NCBI RefSeq assembly: GCF_001540865.1
Contig: NW_017893346.1
Location: 43,996 to 107,995 of the forward strand
Direction of reading: 5' to 3'
Length of the DNA stretch: 64,000 nucleotides
From: Ananas comosus
Taxonomy: Eukaryota; Streptophyta; Magnoliopsida; Poales; Bromeliaceae
The position numbers and the translations under genes were made by a program. The notes under the pieces are model-generated. The model was not told where the DNA came from and made no database searches. It worked only from the letters and a program-made list of their open reading frames with translations. This document shows positions 56,237 through 64,000 of the stretch, in pieces. Each line of letters opens with the position of its first letter. The first letter of the stretch is position 1.

Positions 56237-59200
56237 TGTAAGGACTGAGATTTTTACAGTGCTACTAAACTCTTTATTGATGATGTTTATGTGTGTAATT
56301 TAATTACATAAGAACTCGTCAAGTTTCAAGAGAAATTGAGCTAAAACGGAGAAGTTACACGATTATTAGTTTTCACTTAAGTGAATAGTAACTCCGATTT
56401 TTCGGTGAAGCCACGGAGTAGAGTTGGCTTTATACGTGTATCGGACTCCGTTCATAGCGATCCAATAGCTCGTTTCGACCGGTTCAGCTATTCTGGAACT
56501 AATGGCGCTGTCGGATTTTGAGTTTGACGCACGAATTTCGAGAAAATCCAAAAATACATGTTTTATATGTATTTATGTGTTATTTTCTTTTGTTGGAAAG
56601 AAAGATTGGATTGTGTCGTGAATCCGTGGTCGATCGAGGTAAAACGAAATCGCAGCTTTGTTGTCTCCGTCGTGCCGAACGCAATGGCGCTGTCGGATCG
56701 AAAATTCGACGGACGAATTTTCGGGAAACGCAAAATGTTCGCTGAGGGGTCGAAGGTGGCAAATCGGAATTTTCGCAAAAGTCCCCATATTTTATGTACC
56801 GTTTCGCGTAATTTTGAACGTTGAGGTACACACGCGCATATTACACGCGTGGTGAAGGACTGGACTGAAAATAGAAAGACTTGGGGGACCTTTCTGCAAT
56901 TTTGCACCCTAAATAGGTGTAGGTATTAGGGTTCCAAACAGGAAACCCTAACCCTAGCCGATCCAATGCCCTAGCTGCGCCACCAGCACTTCCTCCACCT
57001 CCCTGCCCTCTCCCTGCGCATGCTCCGGCCGCTGGCGAGCACTTCCGGCCGGTGGAAATACCTGCATCATCTCCCTCTCTCTCCCTCTCGGCCAACCACT
57101 TCGCCGCAGTGTGGTTGCGGACCCAGGAAGCGACCCTAACTTGAGCACCATCTCCTCTTGGCCAAGATCCATCTCCGGTGTCGTTCCCGCCGGTCGCCGC
57201 CGCCTGCCGCCGTCGCCTGCGCCGCCGCTGCTACTTCTGCAGCCTGCGGCCACCCCAGCCCGAACACAGGCCGAGGCAGCCCCATCTCCCTCTCCTCGCA
57301 CCACCGCCGCCATAGCTCGGCAGCGCCGCCATCCCCGGAGCCCCGGTGACCCCCGTGCATCGTCGCCGTCGTCCCTGCGGGCCGCCGCCGCCTCCTCTGT
57401 CAACCGCGGCCGCCCGAGGTCTGCTCGGGCCGAGATGACCCCGCACCGCCTCCGTACGTCGCCGCCGCCCTAGGCCGTGCGCGCCGCCTTCCCCTTGGTC
57501 TCCGGCGACGGGTCGTCGCCGTCCCAAGCCTTTCCCGGTCGCCGCCGTGGCCGCCGCCACCCTGTGAGCCGAGCCGAGCCCGCGAGAGCTCGGGTTGCTC
57601 CAGCGCCGCCGCCACCGCCATCCGCCACCGACCGGTGTGAGCACCCCCTCTCCTTGGTTGGCCGCACTCGCCCACCACCGGCGCTCCCACCGCCGGAACC
57701 CTCTACTGGCCGAACTGGGCCCTTGCTCTCCACGGGTTTGGGAAGCTAGGGCATCAATGCCCGCCGTCGTCGCCGCCTCCCGTCGCCTGTTGACGCGAGC
57801 CCCGGCCTCCTCTGACCTGGAGCACCTTCCCCTGGCCGGCCTGCCCGCTGTCCGGCCGCCGCCGGCCACCCCGAGCCCTGCCTAGCTCCGGTAAGCTTGT
57901 ATTGCAATTATTGTGCACTATTTGGGGGTTGTGTATACTGTTCCGGCAACCCGAGGCTGTTCCGATGCCTCCGGAAGTGAGCACGGTGATCGTCAGTCAG
58001 TGCTGATCATAGTGCTCACCTCAATTAGGGTCAGCGAGCCCCTGGTTAGCGAGATAAGCATGATTTTCATGCTGTGCGCGCAGTTTACTGAATTTCGCAT
58101 CGCTCGTGCGCTCCCACAGTGGCCGGAATTGCTCCGAAAGGTGAGTACGGCCTCTGGCACGCCGAGACCTGTCAGTAGGTGTCTCGGTTTGGCTGAATGA
58201 CTCCTAGTTTGCGTAGACGGACCATAAAAGCGCTGAAATCACATAAAATAATGTGATTTCGGGTATTCAGAAGGGCTTTTATGCAACTTTGTTTGTCGTG
58301 GCTACTGTTGGCAGCATGGATGAGCTGTGGGTGACCTCTGGACTGATTGTCCAAGGCCCCGGACCTTTGCGAAGATCCGAAATGTATTTCCGGTGCGTTT
58401 GTCGGCAAAATCCGCCGACGGAACGCGGTTTTGGTTCGGAATTATTCTGACGATGCTTCGTGAGCTATTGTGTAGTCGCTGATCCTTGTTGGCTGGTCAC
58501 TCACATCATTTCGAGAGTTCAAAAATGACGGGTGAGCGACGGTGGGTTCCGGTGTCGAAATAGACACTTCCGGGAACCCGGATCGGAACGATTATCCGAC
58601 GATAATCGTTTTGGAGTGAGTTAAGGTCTCTGCTGCCAAGTCACACGTAAATTTGTATTTAGGGGCAACGGGTGACTCGTGGTACGAGTCGGTGCCTTCC
58701 GGGATAGTCCGTGGGTCCTGGGAGTGTCTCGGTGCGATTACGGGATATCCGGCGTATTACGACGATCGGTTTGGGAAACCGATTCTTGTGGGTTTATTTA
58801 TGGGGTTATACTTTTAGGGTTTCTTAGTTGTGGGTTAGACACTAACCCAGTGGACCCTTCTTAGGTCCGGTTGACGTTCTTTTACAGTCAGGAGACAGGC
58901 GCGACAGTTGTACAGGTGGGTACTTCGATCCGACGTCGGTACAGTGGTGCACGTTCGGTGATAGTTTTTTACCCTTGCCCTCTTACTACTATCTGTGTGC
59001 ATATACATATTGAGCCTTGCACCCATATTATTTTCATATTTACTCTACTCGGTTGTTTCCATGTTTAGTATCTTGTGTAGGAGTAGAGTAGATTTCATCA
59101 GCATATGATATCTGTGACATGATTGGTCGAGTTCATATCCTATATCTGTGACATGATTGGTCAAGTTCATATCCTATATCTGTGACATGATTGGTCAAGT

Positions 59201-60638
59201 TCATATCCTATATCTGTGACATGATTGGTCGAGCTCATATCCTATACTTGTGATATGATTGGTCGAGTTTCATATCCTATACTTATGACCTATTCGGTCG
59301 AGTTGCTACAGTTCTATCTTGACATACGTAGCCGACTAGTTGCTGATGGCCTATACGGTCGGTGTGCCCTGAGAGGTTGGATTGTCGGCTAGTTGCCGAT
59401 GGAAGATATTTGAGCATACTATATTGATCGTCACTACAGGTACGCATTTCACGAACACCAGCGGTCTGATCCACCGCAAGAGGGTGTTCTTTTCCGGAAA
59501 AGTTGTTGGATTGCCAACCCGTGAGCCCAGGGCTTTATTGCGAGGGTATATGCTTCTGACCTAGGGGCTTCATTGCGAGGGTCAGGTACTATGCTTCTGA
59601 CCCAGGGGCTTCATTGCGAGGGTCAGGTACAGGTTGAGCAGTGTGGCATGGGCTTGAGGTCTTCGGACCAATAGGGCAGCGAGATTGGGTACTTTTGAGG
59701 TTATCGTCAGTTGACGCATATGTCTATAGTAGCAGTCGTGCATGCATATTTACAGTTCTTACTTTATAGTTGTCTTGCTACTATAGTAGATATTCATGTA
59801 TGCTTTCGGTTCCAGTTATAGTAGCGGTAGTCGTTGTTCAGTCTAGTTCTTACTTTCTGTCAGTTTATTGCTACTGTATTTAGTATATCTGCTCATTACC
59901 TTATACATCTCTTTCGTTTACTATTGTTCCTACTGTATTTTCACTGACCCGTATTGTTGTATAGCTCTTCCTGATCCGGTGAGTACTCCTCGCCTTCTTC
60001 GGCTTGCGGTACCCACTGGGAGGGGAGACATGTTTACATGTTCTCACCTCCCCCACCATTTTTCAGGTATCGCAGATGATGTGTATTGGGACGAGACGCG
60101 AGATACGTACGTAGCGGTCGATAGATCTTCCGACCCAGGTTGTTCGGTTTAGTTTCTACCCTTACTATTCTGTTGATATAGCATAGATAGCTTGTATGGT
60201 TCAGTATTTATTTACATTTGAAAATGTGGATTTTCATGAATGTAATAAAAGGATTTCTGGATTTGGTAAACTAAAAGGTTTTCTACCCCTCGTGGTAGCG
60301 TTTCTAAAGAATAAAGGTTTCCGTGTAGGAAACAGTTTTCAAAAGGATTTTTCGTGGATTTCTGTTTAAACATTGAATGTAAAACTGTGATGTGAATGGT
60401 GAATGTATGAATGTATAGTTATCTTTATACTCATCTAGTTGTGGTTGTATCCTGGTTGTACTCTTGTACTTGTGCGACGCCGTGCAAATACAGGGGAGAC
60501 TCTGTCCGTGTGAACAGTGGATCTCCTGTATTTGTGGCGGATCTGGCATACTCTGGGGTCAGATATATAAAAAAAAAAAAAAAAATTCAGACGCTTTTCC
60601 GCTATCTTTTAAACTGAAAGGGACCCCGGGGCGTGACA
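56237..60638 (+). mobile_element. Giant solo LTR G5, nested in a MITE
   Basis: 4.40 kb, from TGTAAGGACTGAG to GACCCCGGGGCGTGACA, flanked by a perfect TATTG duplication (56232-56236, 60639-60643). It is close to G4 throughout (the GC blocks 57190-57885 and 47190-47865 are nearly collinear). It contains the intron-like segment 57891-58887, a 34-bp minisatellite variant (59110-59290), a hairpin block (59346-59401), a tandem duplication of TTCTGACCCAGGGGCTTCAT (about 59520-59630), the intron-like module 59979-60068 and the final hairpin 60485-60534. Confidence 0.92.
59110..59290 (+). repeat. 34/35-bp minisatellite, about 5 units
   Basis: A variant of the G1 minisatellite (GTTCATATCCTATATCTGTG plus ACATGATTGGTCAA), with units of 34-35 bp. 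Confidence 0.85.
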
Positions 60639-60643
60639 TATTG

Positions 60644-60826
60644 AGTTTTCCACCGTTAGATTAACCTTTTGATTATTTTTATCTGTTAGATTATACTATT
60701 TAACCAACCACCCCCTCAACCCTAAGGGGCCCATATCATTATAACTGCACATTTTTCAATCTAAGGGCTAAAAAACTAATAGCACCAATAGTTTGGTGCT
60801 ATTGATAGTATTCCAGCATAGTTCTA
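60644..60826. mobile_element. MITE M9, right part
   Basis: Continues the element at 56191 and ends AATAGCACCAATAGTTTGGTGCTATTGATAGTATTCCAGC followed by (TA)n. The centre contains CCCTCAACCCTAAGGGGCCC, the inverse of the M3 centre. Confidence 0.75.
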
Positions 60827-60865
60827 TATATATATATTACATAAAAGTTATAAAAAAAGATAAAA

Positions 60866-60900
60866 TTAAGACCTGTGTATCGCACGGGTTAGTTGCTAGT
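60866..60900 (+). mobile_element. Helitron-like 3' terminus
   Basis: The hairpin CCTGTG-TATC-GCACGGG (60872-60888) is followed after seven bases by CTAG (60896-60899) and T. A typical plant Helitron end. The body upstream is very short before the MITE, so only the end is assigned. Confidence 0.55.
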
Positions 60901-61216
60901 ATATATTATTTTGGAAACCAAGTTATCAGGTGCTGTCACGTGGCATAGTTTAGTGTGAAGTTCAAATATACCTTAATAATATTATAAATTTATTGTATTC
61001 CAACATACATTAATGTTAAGGCTGAATAAGAAGTTTAAATTTAGTAAAATACTAAAAAATTTAAAAATGCACCTTATTTTAAATTTCATCTATAGAAAAA
61101 TTTTAAGATTAAATTGTAACAAGAATGTTCAAGTGACACAGTCCTGTTTTAGTTAATAACTTAAATTAATTAATTTGTAAAAATTAAGATCCGTACATCG
61201 CATGATTAGTTGCTAG
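60901..61216 (+). mobile_element. Second Helitron-like fragment
   Basis: The body (from ATTTTGGAAACCAAGTTATC) is homologous to 55418-55885 and ends GATCCGTACATCGCATGATTAGTTGCTAG (61189-61216), a decayed version of the hairpin-CTAG terminus just upstream. Two related ends in tandem suggest insertion of one copy next to another. Confidence 0.5.
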
Positions 61217-61919
61217 TTTTATTAATAATTGTCATGCATCCCATGTCTCTTATCTCTCCAAATAACTTAATTCTTATTCAAACACAAAATTATTCTAATT
61301 TTTACATATTCCATAAATAATACCTATCTCACTGATAAATAAGAATATATATAGCTTATTTCCGAACCAAATATGAAAAGTTATATGTTAACTCTCGCCC
61401 TAGCGAGTAGCGACGAGGGGGAGCTTTTCCATCTCCGTTGGAGGGAACTACAACGGATTGAATTTTGGAGCCCCACCCACCCGTTTGAAATTGGTGAAAG
61501 CAACGAGGGGAGCGCCTTTATGTTTTGTCCTTTTCAATGGGGTGTTTGGTTTCTCTCAAAATAAAAAGAAAAAATAAAAAGCTTGAAATATCTTACTTGT
61601 AGACATATAATTATATTATAGGACAAATTTCACTCATGTTTCTGAACTTTTATATATACTCTTTCAGTATTTAAAATTTCACGAATAATTCTTCGTTGGT
61701 CAAATATGTTTCATGAATGTGCCTTTTTTAATTTAATATCAATTTACATATATTTAAAATTTAAAACTTAATATTTAAAATACTATATTAAAATTTTAAA
61801 TTTGATACAAGAGCGGAGCTCAAGAATGCTAAAATTCTTTTCTCGTTAGAATAGAATAAACTATTATTTTATTTTATTTTTTAAATATAATTAAATTAAT
61901 ATCTATACAATCTTACTAT
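61217..61919. other. Unassigned AT-rich DNA
   Basis: No supported gene. A 63-codon frame at 61373-61564 in a less AT-rich island has no recognisable motif. The rest is AT-rich. Confidence 0.5.
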
Positions 61920-62700
61920 TTGGGATTTCTATTCCGCCACGTGGCGGAATATCATTGCCCCTCCAGCCTTCCTATTCTCCAACAGGGGGTTAATCTGCAC
62001 CGTTCGTTTTTCATCCGATGGCTCACTTCCCCTCCTCTCGGCGTGTCCCTTGGGGTTAATCCGCGCCGTCCGTTCTCCCCATCGGACGGCTCCCTTCCTC
62101 CTCCTCTCCGCGCATCCCTTGCGCGTGCCCCCTCCGATACCCGAAACGCCGCTCTCTCTCTCTCTCCCCCGCACCTTTCTCTCTCTCTTTCTCTCGACGC
62201 CTCTCTCTCTCTCATCGCCTCTCTCTCTCTCTCTCTCTCTCTCATCCCCTCTCTCTCTCACTCTCAACACCTCTCTCTCTCCCCTCCATCTTCTCCTTCC
62301 ACCGCTCCTCCGATGCGTGAGCTGTCCATCGTTAGGTGTCATGATGCGGTCGCCTACACCTACCCTATTTGGCCGATCCGATGGTTCGTGTTGCTGCCCT
62401 CGTCGATCCAACAGCCGATCTAAACTCCTGTCGCCCTTGGTCGCCGGTGCTACTCTTTACTCTCTTCTTTCTTATCTCCATCTTCCTCTGAGGGTTTTGC
62501 CAGCCCACTGATTCGACAGCATGACGGGATGGATATATTTTTCCTTCATTTTTTGCATCTTCTCCGCGAGTTGCTTCTTCCTCTTCTCTTCTCTACTGAT
62601 CTACTCTAGCTTTTCTATAAATACCCTACCCTTTCCAACAAAGTACAGATCGTATCTGTACACAAGTCTAAAGGTGGGATAAAACTCTTTTTTAAGTATA
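61920..62700 (+). promoter_or_regulatory. CT-rich, promoter/5' UTR-like region
   Basis: A GC-richer island with two similar motifs, TTAATCTGCACCGTTCG (61989) and TTAATCCGCGCCGTCCG (62057), a long (CT)n block (62150-62285), and downstream a TATA box context, TTCTATAAATACCCTACC (62613-62630). This is what a plant gene promoter or 5' UTR can look like, or the end of a transposable element. ORFs through the CT repeat are serine/leucine artefacts. Confidence 0.35.
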
Positions 62701-63955
62701 AAAGATATAAAATGGCATTTTACTATTACATAGATGCTAATCTTCTACACACTTTTGATAGCTCTACAGACTTTCCTTCTCTGGGTGCCCATGACTTTTT
62801 TTTTCCTGCTAACCGTTTTTTTTCTTATTTTGATTGATTTCGTTTTGCCGGTTTCTGAATTAGGGCGGGGGATTTGGGCGTACTGTTCATAGACATCCCT
62901 TTTCTTAATGTTTGTTTTCAGTCCTACCAGTTTATTTTGCTTTTAAAATATTGTCAAATGTTTCGTTGATCTTTTAAAGTTATTTAAAGACCCTGTGGAT
63001 ATGCAAGTCAGGACAAAATACGCCTTTGCCATTGCCGGCGTTGCTGACCCTTGCTGAGAGGTTTTGTTGGGTTGCTGGTGTTCTTTTAGAAGATTTTTTA
63101 ATGCCCTTGTGATGTGCCAGTGGAGAAAATAAAGCTCTGTCTCGCTTTAACTGTGGCGTACTTATTCAACTTTTTTCATAAGCTGCATCGGATGTCTTTC
63201 ACTGTTCTCATTATTTATCTACTTTTTGTATGCATGTTCTCGGCCTTGAAAAATAATTACGGCGTGATGGTGACGTTACTTGGCAACAACGAGATTGGGC
63301 CCTGCACGACCAATTATTGGATGGGGGGGTGTTCCCTGTATGGGCAACTGCTTAGAACTGCCCCGCCCTCCCCCCTCCCCTCATCTGTCGTGAATGCATG
63401 GAGTTTGGACGGTCCGCTTGCGGGCAACCACTCGCATCTGCACATTTGGTTGGTGTTCCGTTGGTAGTTAGCCGCTTATCCCCGCTTTTTGGGAATATTA
63501 CATTTGCTATTCGCCGTTAGATTTATCCTTTCTTTCTTTATTATTTTTTTTACTGTGTTCTAATTAATATCGCTTTTTACTTCTTTACCATGTTTTAATG
63601 GAAACTTTTTACTTCTTTACCATGTTTTAATGGGCCTAACAATACTTTACAATCTTGCTTGGTTTTACAAGTTTGTGCATGTGCCTACATTACTTTGGTT
63701 TTCAATCATGCTCCACTGTTTTTTTCCTTTCTCTGAGTTTTCTTTAAGGTTTTGCTTTAATTCCATGTTTTGCACATGTGTCTGCAATTTCAAACTGCAT
63801 TTTTCAATTGCCTCTTGAAGGATATTGGAATATTGGAATGGGCCTTTGCCCACTGTTTTCTTGCAGTTCTTTTATCTTTTTTGCTTTCTTTTTTTTTTTT
63901 TAATGGCTGTGATGATATGAATAAAATGAGACATGAGGTTTGGATTGTCTATTTT
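62701..63955. other. Unassigned T-rich DNA
   Basis: T-rich, intron-like sequence with a possible 3' splice site TTTTCTTGCAG (63857-63867). A 117-codon frame at 63114-63467 has no recognisable domain. A 30-bp direct repeat (CTTTTTACTTCTTTACCATG plus TTTTAATGG) occurs at about 63572 and 63603. The region could be an intron of a gene continuing outside the window. Confidence 0.4.
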
Positions 63956-64000
63956 TGTAATACACTGAACTTTTGCAAATTGCGAAGTTCGAGTGTGTGG
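63956..64000 (+). mobile_element. Start of a gypsy LTR, cut by the window edge
   Basis: TGTAATACACTGAACTTTTG onward differs at only two of 45 positions from the LTR start of the element at 19742-30216 (read on its strand). This copy is in plus orientation. Whether it is a solo LTR or a full element lies outside the window. Confidence 0.85.

Noticed and set aside
62050..62511. 153- and 167-codon ORFs in the CT-rich region
   Set aside because: Serine/leucine/proline repeats from (CT)n; the opposite strand is equally open.
63114..63467. 117-codon ORF near the right end
   Set aside because: No domain, a hydrophobic start from T-rich DNA, and a proline-rich tail from a C-run. Possible but unsupported.

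Overview
The window is nuclear DNA of a flowering plant, most likely a monocot. The evidence is the repeat content: plant Ty1/copia and Tekay/Del-type Ty3/gypsy retrotransposons, a TRIM with a plant-type initiator-Met-tRNA primer site, foldback MITEs sitting in (TA)n microsatellites, and Helitron-like ends. Pineapple-like genomes would fit, but the sequence alone does not name a species. I see no convincing intact host gene. The only host-like coding remnants are two copies of a last exon resembling an F-box/FBD protein. Strings of ORFs in the GC-rich blocks are translations of LTR DNA.

The dominant player is a retrotransposon family, called G here, with giant LTRs of about 4.4-5.3 kb that start TGTAAGGACTGAG and end CCCCGGGGCGTGACA. 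Layout: 1-3242, low-complexity and AT-rich DNA, a Helitron end and copy A of a 1.25 kb duplication. 3248-8538, solo LTR G1 (TSD ATTGT). 8544-10743, AT-rich DNA and duplication copy B. 10744-14900, a broken minus-strand copia element cut by LTR G2 (14901 to about 19662). 19742-30216, a complete minus-strand Tekay-like gypsy element (2.6 kb LTRs, PBS, PPT, gag-pol with two amber stops) nested just inside G2. 30217-31431, degenerate G internal DNA with its PPT. 31432-39790, a patchwork of G LTR pieces broken by an LTR of family E, a GC-rich foldback insertion and gaps. 39790-43450, an LTR end of family F, unassigned DNA and a 5'-truncated G LTR. 43451-56236, a cluster of (TA)n-flanked MITEs, one of which was hit by solo LTR D (46005-53581, TSD GCAGC). 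D was itself hit by solo LTR G4 (46239-50816) and by a TRIM (51583-52051, TSD TAGGA). 56237-60638, solo LTR G5 (TSD TATTG) inside another MITE. 60644-63955, MITE remainder, Helitron-like fragments and a CT-rich, promoter-like stretch. 63956-64000, the first 45 bp of a plus-strand LTR of the 19742-30216 gypsy family.

The most notable signal is a short structured module near the 3' end of every long LTR, shared by families G, D, E, F and the gypsy element although the rest of those LTRs differ. It reads CCCACTGGGA, then an inverted repeat, then GTTCTCACnCC, then usually a pyrimidine tract and AG. In G copies it lies inside an 88-92 nt segment bounded by GTGAGT and a T-rich AG, so it looks like an LTR-encoded mini-intron or 3' splice site. 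A second hairpin nearby shows paired compensatory changes between copies, G1 CAGGG/CCCTG against G2 CAAAG/CTTTG. G LTRs also carry a 35-bp minisatellite of variable copy number (about 16, 5, 3 and 0 units), repeated three-hairpin blocks and a second, roughly 1-kb intron-like segment.

Sequence quality is uneven. N runs are at 32453, 37569-37593, 50511 and 54429-55145. LTR stretches at 14900-22300, 27600-30200 and 37100-39800 are full of single-base indels, while the gypsy coding region between them is clean. Several junctions look like assembly joins, and element boundaries there are approximate.
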